A stretch of DNA of 64,000 nt, taken from positions 124,001-188,000 of the forward strand of contig NZ_QGDO01000002.1 of assembly GCF_003149185.1 (NCBI RefSeq), given 5' to 3'. Shown here piece by piece: positions 25,719 to 34,446 of this stretch. Below the pieces are notes generated by a model that was given only the letters and a program-made list of their open reading frames with translations, was not told the DNA's origin and did not search any database. Positions within the stretch are counted from its first letter, which is position 1, and each line of letters opens with the position of its first letter. The translations under genes and the position numbers were made by a program. This stretch comes from Sediminitomix flava. GTDB lineage: Bacteria > Bacteroidota > Bacteroidia > Cytophagales > Flammeovirgaceae.

Positions 25719-26258
25719 TTACTGTATCTTTTCTTTTTCAAGAATATCACGGACAATAGCCAAATGATGATTTGTATGAATTTCTATAAATCGTTTGGCT
25801 TGATCTCTATTCAGAAGATTAAAAACAGGATGCTCAAAATAAGAATTGGGAGGTAATTCATCTATTTTTTCTACAAAGACTTTCGCTGAATCAAACTGCG
25901 TGAACAAATCTTCCTTATTTATCTCACTCGGAGGCAAAACAGCTTGAGGAGATTTTGCCTTCCCTCTTGGGATTTTCCCTGTCATAAAAACAAAACTACG
26001 CATCAAATTGAAATTAGACTTATAGTTTTCTGGATGAGAAAGCTCTAATGCTCTATAAATCTTATTGACAACTTTCAATGTGTGATCTAGATGCCACGCT
26101 ACATTAACCTCAGAAACTTCCGTATTAATAGTATCCATTAAAGGGATGTATTCATAGATTTCTCCTAATTGCTTTTCTAAATAATTTTCTGACATCTGAT
26201 TTGAGTTTGAGCAAGAAGACAAGATTAGACAAATAGATATAACAATTATTCTTAGCAT
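25719..26258 (-). CDS. Putative lipoprotein with DUF1569/DinB-like fold
   Basis: 179 residues from the ATG at 26256-26258 (a TTG one codon earlier is unlikely). The N-terminus is a lipoprotein signal ending LILSSC, followed by SNSN. The mature part shows the DinB/DUF1569 pattern of spaced histidines: AWHLDHTLKVV, FEHPVFNLL and IHTNHHLAIVRDIL, suggestive of a three-His metal site. Most DinB-like proteins are cytosolic, so an exported one is slightly unusual. Genes on the two strands end back to back with no intervening base. Confidence 0.6.
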   Translation of the reverse strand: MLRIIVISICLILSSCSNSNQMSENYLEKQLGEIYEYIPLMDTINTEVSEVNVAWHLDHTLKVVNKIYRALELSHPENYKSNFNLMRSFVFMTGKIPRGKAKSPQAVLPPSEINKEDLFTQFDSAKVFVEKIDELPPNSYFEHPVFNLLNRDQAKRFIEIHTNHHLAIVRDILEKEKIQ

Positions 26259-26388
26259 CAATAAAATTATGTTGAAGTAGTCTAATCTATAAAAGAGTGC
26301 TTTGAAAAGAAAATCTTTTTAGGGCAGTTTTTAGATGAAAAAAAGAATCACTTAATAGGTATATACGGTAAGTTTAAAATATAATTTT

Positions 26389-26409
26389 ATAGAGTTATTG
26401 AAACTCTAT
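26389..26409. repeat. Small hairpin/inverted repeat upstream of ribD
   Basis: ATAGAGTT (26389-26396) and AACTCTAT (26402-26409) form a perfect 8-bp stem around ATTGA. It has no T-run and does not resemble an FMN riboswitch. It may be an operator or a leader hairpin 65 bp ahead of ribD. Confidence 0.35.
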
Positions 26410-26473
26410 TAAGACCATGTCTTCGTTTTTTTGTTACTTGCTTTACATTTCACTATTTACATTTTAAAACTGT

Positions 26474-27502
26474 ATGCAAACAAAAGAATCTTTTATGAAC
26501 AGGGCGTTAGAACTAGCGCTTCTAGGTTTTGGCAAAGTAAGTCCTAACCCAATAGTTGGATGTGTTATTGTTAAAGATGGAAAAATCATAGGAGAAGGTT
26601 ACCACAAAGTATACGGTGGTCCTCATGCAGAAGTAAATGCGGTAAACAGTGTAATCAACAAAGAAGACATCAAAGGATCTGATGTTTACGTCACCTTAGA
26701 ACCTTGTAGCCACTACGGTAAAACACCTCCCTGTGCAGATTTATTAGTTAAACACCTTCCTAAAAAAGTTATTGTCTGTAACCTTGACCCCAATCCTTTA
26801 GTAGCTGGAAGGGGAATGAAAAAGTTAGAAGACGCAGGGATAGAGACAGAAGTAGGTGTTCTTGAAGATAAAGGTCTAGAAATTAATCGCCGCTTTTTTA
26901 CATTCATGCAAGAAAAGCGACCTTATATTATTCTAAAATGGGCACAAACAGCTGATGGCTATGTGGCTAGAAAAAACTTTGATTCTAAGTGGATCAGTAA
27001 TTCTTTTTCTAGAAAAATGGTGCACAAATGGCGTGCAGAAGAAGACAGTATAATGGTCGGGAGAAATACAGCTCAATACGACAACCCTAGTCTTAATGTA
27101 CGAGACTGGCAAGGTAAAGACCCTGTTCGGGTAGTAATAGACTCAGAGCTGAAACTGAGCAAAGACCTTAACTTATTCGATCAAACAATACCTACCCTAT
27201 GTTATAACTTAAAGCAAGATCTAGAAGATGGCCTTGTTACTTATATAAAAGTTGAGAAAGAAAATTACTTGTCAGCTATTTTTACTGATTTATTTGAGCG
27301 AAAGCTTCAATCCATCATTATTGAAGGTGGAAGTTATCTACTACAGAAATGTATAGATGAAAATTTCTGGGATGAAGCTCGAGTGTTTATGGCAAAGACA
27401 ACTTTTGGAGATGGTATAAAAGCTCCAAGCTTAAAAAACGCTAAATTCATTTCAGAAAATGAACTACAAGGAGACAAACTACAAGTTCTTAGAAATATTT
27501 AA
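26474..27502 (+). CDS. ribD: Bifunctional riboflavin biosynthesis deaminase/reductase RibD
   Basis: Carries out two early steps of riboflavin synthesis: pyrimidine deamination and side-chain reduction. Residues 1-145 form the cytidine-deaminase-like domain with zinc ligands His51 (PHAEVNA, Glu53 catalytic), Cys78 and Cys87 in EPCSHYGKTPPC. Residues about 148-342 form the RibD-C reductase domain (LKWAQTADGYVA, VGRNTAQYDNPSLNVR, IIEGGSYLL). The length of 342 is slightly short but complete. No other rib gene and no FMN riboswitch are seen. The dcd gene follows after 60 bp. Confidence 0.93.
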   Translation: MQTKESFMNRALELALLGFGKVSPNPIVGCVIVKDGKIIGEGYHKVYGGPHAEVNAVNSVINKEDIKGSDVYVTLEPCSHYGKTPPCADLLVKHLPKKVIVCNLDPNPLVAGRGMKKLEDAGIETEVGVLEDKGLEINRRFFTFMQEKRPYIILKWAQTADGYVARKNFDSKWISNSFSRKMVHKWRAEEDSIMVGRNTAQYDNPSLNVRDWQGKDPVRVVIDSELKLSKDLNLFDQTIPTLCYNLKQDLEDGLVTYIKVEKENYLSAIFTDLFERKLQSIIIEGGSYLLQKCIDENFWDEARVFMAKTTFGDGIKAPSLKNAKFISENELQGDKLQVLRNI

Positions 27503-27562
27503 ATAAATTCTATTAAGTTTGTCAACCTATTTAATACTACTTTAAAAAAGAAAACTGTTATT

Positions 27563-28093
27563 ATGATTTTATCCGATTCTCAAATATTGGAAGAAATCAA
27601 GAAGGGAAACATACTCATTGAACCTTTCGATGAGAATTGTTTAGGCACTAATTCCTATGATGTTCATCTGGGAAGATACTTGGCCGTATATGAAAATGAA
27701 GTTTTGGATGCACGTAGTCATAATCAAATCAAGACTTTTGAGATTCCTGATGAAGGCTTCGTAATGCAACCTAACAAATTGTACCTTGGTGTAACTAAGG
27801 AGTATACGGAAACACTTTATCATGTCCCTGTTTTAGAGGGAAAATCAAGTGTAGGCAGACTTGGAATAAATGCGAGTGCAGGTAAAGGAGATGTTGGCTA
27901 TTGTAACACTTGGACATTAGAAATCTCTGTATCACAGCCTGTTCGTATCTACAAAGGAATGCCAATCGGTCAAATGATTTACTTCAATGTAGAAGGAGAA
28001 ATCAGAAACTATTACCATCTAAAAGAAAATGCAAAATATAGTTCACCGAGTGTAAAACCAGTTGAATCTATGCTTTGGAAAAATAAATTTTAG
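27563..28093 (+). CDS. dcd: dCTP deaminase (Dcd/dUTPase superfamily)
   Basis: 176 residues with the trimeric dUTPase-like fold. LEGKSSVGRLGI (91-102) is the nucleotide-binding loop and Glu120 in TWTLEISV matches the catalytic glutamate of Dcd; NSYDVHLG near residue 30 is also typical. It supplies dUTP for thymidylate synthesis. It probably shares a transcript with ribD and is closed by a strong terminator. A bifunctional dCTP deaminase/dUTPase is possible. Confidence 0.85.
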   Translation: MILSDSQILEEIKKGNILIEPFDENCLGTNSYDVHLGRYLAVYENEVLDARSHNQIKTFEIPDEGFVMQPNKLYLGVTKEYTETLYHVPVLEGKSSVGRLGINASAGKGDVGYCNTWTLEISVSQPVRIYKGMPIGQMIYFNVEGEIRNYYHLKENAKYSSPSVKPVESMLWKNKF

Positions 28094-28120
28094 AAAAAGA
28101 ATTTATCTACATTCATATTG

Positions 28121-28161
28121 AATCCGAACTGAACATTAACTTCATCAGTTCGGATTTTTTT
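28121..28161 (+). terminator. Terminator after dcd
   Basis: Perfect 12-bp stem AATCCGAACTGA (28121-28132) with TCAGTTCGGATT (28145-28156), then seven Ts. Confidence 0.92.
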
Positions 28162-28313
28162 ATGCTTTTGTATTTAAGGAATGAAGGTATTGTTCAAATC
28201 AAACTAAGTTAAATCTTTACAAACCCATTCCCATAGGTTTACTTTAAGTCATCAAAATTGTGTCTCATTCTTCAGTAAAGGATGTAAATCTACAAACATC
28301 TTGTTTTAAAGGT

Positions 28314-29321
28314 ATGAGCGAAAAGAAAGAGGTTTTAGAACTCCCTATAGGTTTATTTAGCGAACACAGGGACATTTATGAAAAAACATTTCAGACGAAA
28401 ATTGATAAACATCGAAACTTCCTAAAGTTTGAATTTGGGTCTGGGAAGGGAATTATATACGAACTCAATCTATCTGAAGGAATAGATGTTGTTATTTATT
28501 CTTTCAATAAAAAAGAGGAACTTCCTTTCAAACTCAATCATGGCAGTACCAATGACAAAGTAAAATTCAATGTTTTCCTCCCCAAAGAAAATAACGAAGG
28601 ATACTTTCACCATGGAATAGAATTCTCATCAGGTATTTCTTTATGGATTGGCCATAATGACTTCACCTCTGGCATTGCTCCTAAAGGTAAATCTTCATGG
28701 CTGACATTTTTTGTATCTAATACCATAATGGAATCTTATGATTTCCCTCTTTCATTAAAAAAATGGATAAACCACAATAAAAAAGAAGAATACTTAATGC
28801 TCGTTGAATCTCTTCCTCTAGAAATTGAACTACTCACCAAAAAAATTCAAGCCCAGCTCCAAGAAGACGACAAGTGGCTTGAACTGGAAATGAAAGGTCT
28901 AGCCTTACAAGTTTTATCCCTCACAATAAAATCATTCTATGCTAGAATTATTAAAAATTCAGATGTTAAATACCAACTTATTAATACTAACGATTACAAA
29001 GCTTTGCTGAAAGCTAAACAGCTCATAGATCAAAGTGAAAACCATTTTCCATTAGTCTATAATTTAGCGAAGGCGGTTAACTTAAGCTTACGAAAACTTC
29101 AACGACAGTTTAAACAAGTATTTGGGATGACTGTGACTGACTATATTCAGAAAAAAAGAATGGAAAATGCAATCGAAATGCTATCCAATGGGAAAAGCTC
29201 AATCACAGACATTGCTATGAAACTAGGTTTTGCGAGTGTTGGACATTTTTCATCTACTTTTAAAAAATATTTCCAACTCACCCCCAGAGCGTACCAACAA
29301 AAATTAAGACTTGATAAGTAA
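28314..29321 (+). CDS. AraC-family transcriptional regulator
   Basis: 335 residues from the ATG at 28314 (a GTG at 28260 would add 18). The N-terminal 230 residues are a ligand or dimerisation region without clear signature. The C-terminal 100 residues form the double HTH: YNLAKAVNLSLRKLQRQFKQ and SITDIAMKLGFASVGHFSST, followed by TPRAYQ. It is upstream of a sulfatase gene on the same strand (172-bp gap), so it is a likely local regulator of that gene or of sulfated-glycan use; this is inference. Confidence 0.85.
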   Translation: MSEKKEVLELPIGLFSEHRDIYEKTFQTKIDKHRNFLKFEFGSGKGIIYELNLSEGIDVVIYSFNKKEELPFKLNHGSTNDKVKFNVFLPKENNEGYFHHGIEFSSGISLWIGHNDFTSGIAPKGKSSWLTFFVSNTIMESYDFPLSLKKWINHNKKEEYLMLVESLPLEIELLTKKIQAQLQEDDKWLELEMKGLALQVLSLTIKSFYARIIKNSDVKYQLINTNDYKALLKAKQLIDQSENHFPLVYNLAKAVNLSLRKLQRQFKQVFGMTVTDYIQKKRMENAIEMLSNGKSSITDIAMKLGFASVGHFSSTFKKYFQLTPRAYQQKLRLDK

Positions 29322-29493
29322 AGAATCTTTACTTGTCGTGAATATTGAACTTTTTGACGTTTTTATTTAGCTATTTAAAAATTCAAGTCACCACCTTTGT
29401 AGAGTAGACATACACTTACCATTATGACGTACAACTCACATAGCTAGACTATAGGAGTTGTAACCTAATTTATTAACACTATATCAAGTAAAA

Positions 29494-31077
29494 ATGAAAA
29501 CAATTGACCTTTTAAAAGGACTTGGTCTTGGCTCTACGCTCCTCGGAGCTGCCGTACCTTCTATCGCAGAAGATGCCCTAAAACCTAATGTAAAACAGGA
29601 TGAAAAACCTAACATTCTAGTTATTATGGGAGATGATATTGGATGGTTCAATATCAGCGCATACAATGACGGAATGATGGGCTATAAAACACCAAATATC
29701 GATAAAATAGCCAATGAAGGAATTCGTTTTACAGATGCTTATGCTCAACAATCCTCTACCGCTGGTCGTTCTGCCTTCATTACAGGACAAATGCCTTTCC
29801 GTACAGGTTTATTGAAAGTAGGATTGCCTGGTGCTGAACTAGGAATACAAAAAGAAGACCCTACTTTGGCTGAATTATTAAAACCACTAGGTTATACTTC
29901 AGGACAGTTTGGTAAAAACCACTTAGGAGATAAAGACGAATTCTTACCAACTAACCACGGATTTGATGAATTCTATGGAAACCTTTATCACTTGAATGCT
30001 GAAGAAGAGCCAGAGCACCCAGACTATCCTTCTGATCCAGCATTTAGAGAACAATTTGGTCCGAGAGGAGTCATTCATTCTACAGCCGATGGCCCAATCC
30101 GTGATACAGGACCATTGACCAAAAAGCGTATGGAAACTATTGATGAAGAAGTTTTAGATCATGCTAAAGACTTTATCAACAAGGCCGTAAAAGAAGAAAA
30201 ACCATTCTTTACTTGGGTAAATACATCAAGAATGCACGTTTGGACGCACTTGAAAAAAGAATCTCAAGGAGTAACAGGACAAGGAGTTTATGCAGATGGT
30301 ATGGTTGAACATGACAACCATGTTGGTGAATTGCTTCAATTACTTAAAGAATTAGGCATTGAAGAAAATACAATTGTAGTATACGCAACAGACAATGGTG
30401 CACAAGTTTGTTCATGGCCTGACGGAGGTACTATTCCATTTAGAGGAGAGAAAAATACAACTTGGGAAGGTGCTTTCCGTGTTCCGATGATGGTAAAATG
30501 GCCTGCAAAAATTAAAGGTGGACAAATTTCAAACGACATCATTTCACTAGAAGACTGGGTTCCTACACTAATGGCCGCTGCTGGTGATACAAACATCAAA
30601 GGAAAATTATTGAAAGGCCATCAAGCTGGAGATATGAACTACAAAGTTCATTTAGATGGATATAACTTCTTACCATATTTTGAAGGAAAAGAAGAAGAAG
30701 GTCCACGAAACGAATTCTACTACTTCTCTGATGATGGTTCTTTATCTGCTATCCGTACAGGTGACTGGAAAGCCATTTTCTCAGCACAAGAATCAAAAGG
30801 ATTAGATGTTTGGGCTCGTCCATTCACTACTTTCAGAGCACCATACTTAGTTAATTTGCGTCAAGATCCATTTGAAAGAGCAATGGAAGAAGGCATGTCT
30901 TACAATAAGTGGATGTATGAGCATGTATTTATGTTTGCTCCTTCTCAAAAGAATGTTCAGAAGTTATTGATGACATTCCAAGAGTACCCTCCAAGACAGC
31001 GTCCTGGTTCTTTCACTATTGATGATGTTTTCAAAAGTATCCCAACAGTAAAGGAGAGAGAAGTACTTAAAAAATAG
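29494..31077 (+). CDS. Exported arylsulfatase with serine-type active site
   Basis: Sulfate ester hydrolase of the alkaline-phosphatase superfamily, 527 residues, with an N-terminal export signal (about 1-26). Metal-binding Asp47/Asp48 lie in MGDDIGW, the active-site signature is S88-T-A-G-R92, and later ATDNGA and GEKNTTWEGAFRVP supply further metal and sulfate contacts. Close relatives I know carry Cys at the position of Ser88. A serine must be converted to formylglycine by an anaerobic-type maturase (anSME), which is not in the window. An AraC-type gene precedes it. No glycan transporter pair (SusC/SusD) is nearby, so its substrate is unclear. Confidence 0.88.
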   Translation: MKTIDLLKGLGLGSTLLGAAVPSIAEDALKPNVKQDEKPNILVIMGDDIGWFNISAYNDGMMGYKTPNIDKIANEGIRFTDAYAQQSSTAGRSAFITGQMPFRTGLLKVGLPGAELGIQKEDPTLAELLKPLGYTSGQFGKNHLGDKDEFLPTNHGFDEFYGNLYHLNAEEEPEHPDYPSDPAFREQFGPRGVIHSTADGPIRDTGPLTKKRMETIDEEVLDHAKDFINKAVKEEKPFFTWVNTSRMHVWTHLKKESQGVTGQGVYADGMVEHDNHVGELLQLLKELGIEENTIVVYATDNGAQVCSWPDGGTIPFRGEKNTTWEGAFRVPMMVKWPAKIKGGQISNDIISLEDWVPTLMAAAGDTNIKGKLLKGHQAGDMNYKVHLDGYNFLPYFEGKEEEGPRNEFYYFSDDGSLSAIRTGDWKAIFSAQESKGLDVWARPFTTFRAPYLVNLRQDPFERAMEEGMSYNKWMYEHVFMFAPSQKNVQKLLMTFQEYPPRQRPGSFTIDDVFKSIPTVKEREVLKK

Positions 31078-31111
31078 TCCATTTAGTATTGTTTCATTTG
31101 AGGTTAATTTC

Positions 31112-31142
31112 CCTCCTAAATCTTAGGATTTGGGAGGTTTTT
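31112..31142 (+). terminator. Terminator of the sulfatase gene
   Basis: An 11-bp stem (31112-31122 with 31127-31137, one T-G wobble) around TTAG, then five Ts. Confidence 0.88.
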
Positions 31143-31201
31143 ATCTCCAAATTGACATATCTAAAAACTATTAACAATTCAATCCTAATTGCCCCAAAAC
31201 A

Positions 31202-31230
31202 AAAAGACTACTCATATTGAGTAGTCTTTT
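31202..31230. terminator. Bidirectional terminator, mainly for egtD
   Basis: Perfect 13-bp stem AAAAGACTACTCA (31202-31214) with TGAGTAGTCTTTT (31218-31230) around TAT. The T-run is longer on the - strand, where egtD ends 25 bp earlier. Confidence 0.88.
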
Positions 31231-31254
31231 GCAGTATTTACTATGAAATAAATA

Positions 31255-32229
31255 CTAGCTTCTTTTCCATAAGCTATCTACAAAATAACCTTTTGAATCA
31301 AAAAAATGTTCAACAACTTCAAAACCTGTTTGAGCTGCTAATTTCTCGATCTGTTCTAGGTCGTATTTTTTGGATAACTCTGTATAGATTAACTCATTTT
31401 TCTCAAAGCTGATATGTTGTTGTAAATTTCTAAAGAAGATATCTTGCTTCTCAATACTTACCAAATAACTTTTGACTTCTCCCGAAATTGGATCGTAGTG
31501 ACTATAAAAGTCAAATTTTGATTGATCTATTTCCGCCCCTAATTCTTCTTGCATACGATCTAAAAGATTCATGTTAAATGCCCTAGTTATTCCTTTTGGG
31601 TCATCATAAGCAAGCTTAATCGTTTGTGGATTTTTCTTGAGGTCAAAACCTGTTAGCAACTTATCTCCTTTCTTTAGATTGCTAGCAAATAACTTTAACA
31701 AGTCTATCACTTCACTATCCTTATAATTACCAATATTACTACCCAAGAATAATAATAAAGTAGGCGTACCTGTCTGTGAAAGTTTATGCAGTTCTTTGTA
31801 ATAGTCTCCTATTAGAGAATCAAACTTAAGTTTTGGAAGACTCTTTTTTAGTTTTGCTTCCAAAGTTTGAATTGCTCCGCTTGAAATATCTATCGGGCTA
31901 AAGTTGAATGAAAGATCCTGTGTTAAAAAATGACGCAAAAGCTCTGTTGTTTTAAGACCATCCCCTGCCCCTAGCTCTACAACTCGATAAGTTTGATCAA
32001 ATTGACAAGCTTCAAAAATTGTATTCCCTTTATTTTGAAGAATTTCAAACTCACAGTTGGTAAGGTAATATTCAGGCATATCCATAATTTCTCTAAAAAT
32101 TTGACTGCCTTTGTCATTATAGAAAAATTTGGATGAAATAGACTTAGGACTTTGAGAAAACCCTTCTAAAACTTCTTTTCCGAATTCGCTTAAATTGATC
32201 TCGCTAATCTTATTCCTGTAAATTGCCAT
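31255..32229 (-). CDS. egtD: L-histidine N-alpha-methyltransferase EgtD
   Basis: Makes hercynine (trimethyl-histidine), the first intermediate of ergothioneine. 324 residues with the family block MPEYYLTNCEFEIL (about 51-64), SAM site VVELGAGDGLKT (83-94), and FLGSNIGNYK, whose Asn contacts histidine in characterised EgtD. The gene start overlaps the 3' end of egtB by 40 bp, so both are translated from one message. No egtA, egtC or egtE is adjacent; in two-gene systems cysteine is often the sulfur donor and the lyase is elsewhere. Confidence 0.94.
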   Translation of the reverse strand: MAIYRNKISEINLSEFGKEVLEGFSQSPKSISSKFFYNDKGSQIFREIMDMPEYYLTNCEFEILQNKGNTIFEACQFDQTYRVVELGAGDGLKTTELLRHFLTQDLSFNFSPIDISSGAIQTLEAKLKKSLPKLKFDSLIGDYYKELHKLSQTGTPTLLLFLGSNIGNYKDSEVIDLLKLFASNLKKGDKLLTGFDLKKNPQTIKLAYDDPKGITRAFNMNLLDRMQEELGAEIDQSKFDFYSHYDPISGEVKSYLVSIEKQDIFFRNLQQHISFEKNELIYTELSKKYDLEQIEKLAAQTGFEVVEHFFDSKGYFVDSLWKRS

Positions 32230-33368
32230 TGGTAATGTGGGTGAAAAAAGTTTCTATATGTTTTTCTACTATGGTTAGGAGAAGTAGCAACTGAAGCGCC
32301 CCTAAGTACCATTTGATTTATCATGAATTTCCCATTGTATTCGCCTATTGCGCCTTCAGCTTTAGCAAATTTAGGATAAGGTAAGTAAGCACTGTTAGTC
32401 CATTCCCAACGAGTACCCCAGTTAAATTGGTCAGAAGCCGCTTCCCATTCAAACTCTGTTGGAAGTCTCATGCCTTTCCATTCTGCAAAAGCAGCAGCTT
32501 CATAATAACTCACATGAGATAAGGTAGCATCCAAATCCAATTCTTTCATACCTGCTAGCGTGTAAGTAAACCACTTCCCTTCTATCTTCTTCCAATACAA
32601 AGGAGCATCTACCTCACTTTCCTTGCGCCACGCCCATCCTTCATCCAACCACAAATCAAATCGTTCATAACCATCATCTTCTATAAACTGAACGTATTCA
32701 CGATTCGTCACCAACCAATCAGTTATTTCATAAGAATGAAGAAAAACTTTATGCCTTCCTAACTCATTATCATAACAAAATCCGTCACCTTCAAATCCGA
32801 TATCATAAATTCCTTCATCGAGCTTCAACCATTGCTTTTTAGCCTCTAAAGGCTTGTTGATTTTTGTATTCGGATAGACTTCTGGTTTTAAAGGATTGAG
32901 ACTAAGTGTATATTTTGTATCTGTGATAAAAAGCTCTTGGTGTTGTTGTTCATGATTTAAACCAAGCTCTAAAAGCGTTTCTAATTCGTTTATATTTTCG
33001 GGGTTAGATTGGAATAACTCGGTTATTTTCTGGTCAACGTATTTTCTGTATTCAAAGACTTCTTTTACGCTTGGGCGAGTCAACACACCTCTATTAGCTC
33101 TCTCGACTCTATCGCCAACAAGGTTGTAGTAACTATTGAATAAAAAAGAGAATTTAGGGTGAAAAACTTTATAACCCCCCAAATGCTTCTTCAAAATAAA
33201 CTCCTCAAAAAACCATGTTGTATGTCCTAAATGCCATTTTGGAGGACTAACAAAAACAGCTGGTTGAGGAATGTAATCTTCGGTATGGAGTGGTTCACAA
33301 AGCGACTCAGTATAATTTCGAATTTCTAGATACCGTACAAGTGTATCGTGAGTAGTAAAAAGTTCCAA
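32190..33368 (-). CDS. egtB: Hercynine oxygenase/sulfoxide synthase EgtB
   Basis: Non-haem iron enzyme joining hercynine and a thiol with O2 to form the sulfoxide precursor of ergothioneine. 392 residues: DinB-like domain with His46 (PKWHLGHTTW) and HX3HXE at His139/His143/Glu145, then the FGE-like domain with EYNGKFMINQMVLRG, SRKTYRNFF and QFTGIRLARS. This C-terminal signature is the standard EgtB one and differs from the paralogue at 3492-4724. The start appears to be TTG (no upstream in-frame ATG). It is the first gene of the egtB-egtD unit. Confidence 0.93.
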   Translation of the reverse strand: MELFTTHDTLVRYLEIRNYTESLCEPLHTEDYIPQPAVFVSPPKWHLGHTTWFFEEFILKKHLGGYKVFHPKFSFLFNSYYNLVGDRVERANRGVLTRPSVKEVFEYRKYVDQKITELFQSNPENINELETLLELGLNHEQQHQELFITDTKYTLSLNPLKPEVYPNTKINKPLEAKKQWLKLDEGIYDIGFEGDGFCYDNELGRHKVFLHSYEITDWLVTNREYVQFIEDDGYERFDLWLDEGWAWRKESEVDAPLYWKKIEGKWFTYTLAGMKELDLDATLSHVSYYEAAAFAEWKGMRLPTEFEWEAASDQFNWGTRWEWTNSAYLPYPKFAKAEGAIGEYNGKFMINQMVLRGASVATSPNHSRKTYRNFFHPHYQWQFTGIRLARSI

Positions 33369-33513
33369 GGTTAAGGTAACTATGATAAATTAAACATAAA
33401 CGTTCTTTTGAGTTACGAGAATATTGGAGAAAAAACAAGAAAAAACACGATATATAGCCTTCTTAATCATTTGTTAAGACAGAGGTGAACTAGACTTTTC
33501 ATCCGATTATTAC

Positions 33514-34017
33514 TTAATGTCTATGAATCCACATATGACTTTCACTATCATAAGTTATAACTTCACCATAACTATCTACATAGTCTAGATTGAAGTGATT
33601 TCCCAGTCTTGTGTAAAGGTATTTTCCTCTGATTAGAATACCTCCTAAAGCCGTACTAGGAACTTCCTCTAAGCAATACTTTAACTTATGTGGATATTCT
33701 CCTTTTTCATGATGAAAAGTTTCAATGTGCTGAATGATATCCTCAGCTCTTTCGTGCGTTAATTCCCCTTCATAATCTAAAATAAAAACAGCACAACCAA
33801 TCGCTAAAAAACTTGAAAAGGAATAGGCAAAACAATGCAGCATTCGCTCAAACTTCTTTACCAACTTCATCAATACTCCAGCTCCAAAAGAGGCAATTGC
33901 GATAATTAATGCGATAGAAAAGGTAATGGTAGGTGATGCAAAGACAGTTTCTAATTCAAGAAGTAAATCAATTTGGAAACATAAGCTAGCAACACCAATG
34001 AGTAATGCTTTTTTCAT
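33514..34017 (-). CDS. Small membrane protein with pilin-like C-terminal domain
   Basis: 167 residues. Three hydrophobic stretches (about 4-25, 29-51, 63-82) are followed by an 80-residue soluble part. That part, DIIQHIETFHHEKGEYPHKL, then a short proline segment and a Tyr-rich strand ending ITYDSESHMWIHRH, resembles the C-terminal half of type II secretion pseudopilins, where a helix precedes the motif G-x-Y-P. The pilin N-terminal helix is replaced by membrane segments. The family is not one I can name. It sits alone between egtB and tRNA-Gly. Confidence 0.55.
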   Translation of the reverse strand: MKKALLIGVASLCFQIDLLLELETVFASPTITFSIALIIAIASFGAGVLMKLVKKFERMLHCFAYSFSSFLAIGCAVFILDYEGELTHERAEDIIQHIETFHHEKGEYPHKLKYCLEEVPSTALGGILIRGKYLYTRLGNHFNLDYVDSYGEVITYDSESHMWIHRH

Positions 34018-34135
34018 AAGAACAATGATAGTATTAGGTTATTTTTATTCGTTAGTTCTACAAATTTAAGGCTTTAGAGAGGCTAAATGTTTCTCTTTTT
34101 GGAGAGGATAATGTTGTGTGTAAGTTTTTGGGTAT

Positions 34136-34170
34136 AAAAAAAGCGATTTTCTCTTTTCAGAAAACCGCTT
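34136..34170 (-). terminator. Terminator of tRNA-Gly
   Basis: On the - strand a 12-bp stem with one G-U pair (34159-34170 with 34141-34152) around GAAAAG is followed by a T-run (34136-34142). It starts 10 bp after the tRNA 3' end. Confidence 0.88.
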
Positions 34171-34179
34171 TAACTCTTG

Positions 34180-34252
34180 AGCGAGAAACGAGACTCGAAC
34201 TCGCGACCCCAACCTTGGCAAGGTTGTGCTCTACCAACTGAGCTATTCTCGC
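34180..34252 (-). tRNA. tRNA-Gly (anticodon GCC)
   Basis: A complete 73-nt cloverleaf on the - strand. The acceptor stem GCGAGAA/TTCTCGC pairs fully, the D arm is GCTC...GAGC, the anticodon loop is TTGCCAA giving GCC, and the T arm is GCGAG-TTCGAGT-CTCGT. The discriminator base is U. CCA is not encoded. A -7 promoter box lies just upstream and a strong terminator just downstream, so it is a single-gene unit. Confidence 0.97.
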
Positions 34253-34263
34253 ATTTTGTGATA

Positions 34264-34271
34264 CAAAAGTA
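34264..34271 (-). promoter_or_regulatory. -7 box of tRNA-Gly
   Basis: Reads TACTTTTG on the - strand, an exact TAnnTTTG match, ending 11 bp before the first tRNA base. That leaves a 5' leader of only a few bases. Confidence 0.7.
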
Positions 34272-34446
34272 GATGTCCGATTTGAAAAAAGCTAATTCAT
34301 AAATAGACAAAATACTTAATAAAAATTAATACTATTTTTTGACTAATTTAAAGACATGATATAAAATCGTATCAATTAGGAGATAAATGTCATTGATCTT
34401 CTTAATCTAAAATTGAAATTTTGGGAAAAATTCAGACTAACTAACT

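Noticed and set aside
26262-26473. FMN riboswitch ahead of ribD
   Set aside because: The region holds only a simple 8-bp hairpin and lacks the conserved multi-stem FMN element.
34339-34367. E. coli-type promoter TTGACT-17-TAAAAT upstream of proC
   Set aside because: Bacteroidota sigma factors use TTTG/TAnnTTTG instead; AT-rich DNA gives such matches by chance.
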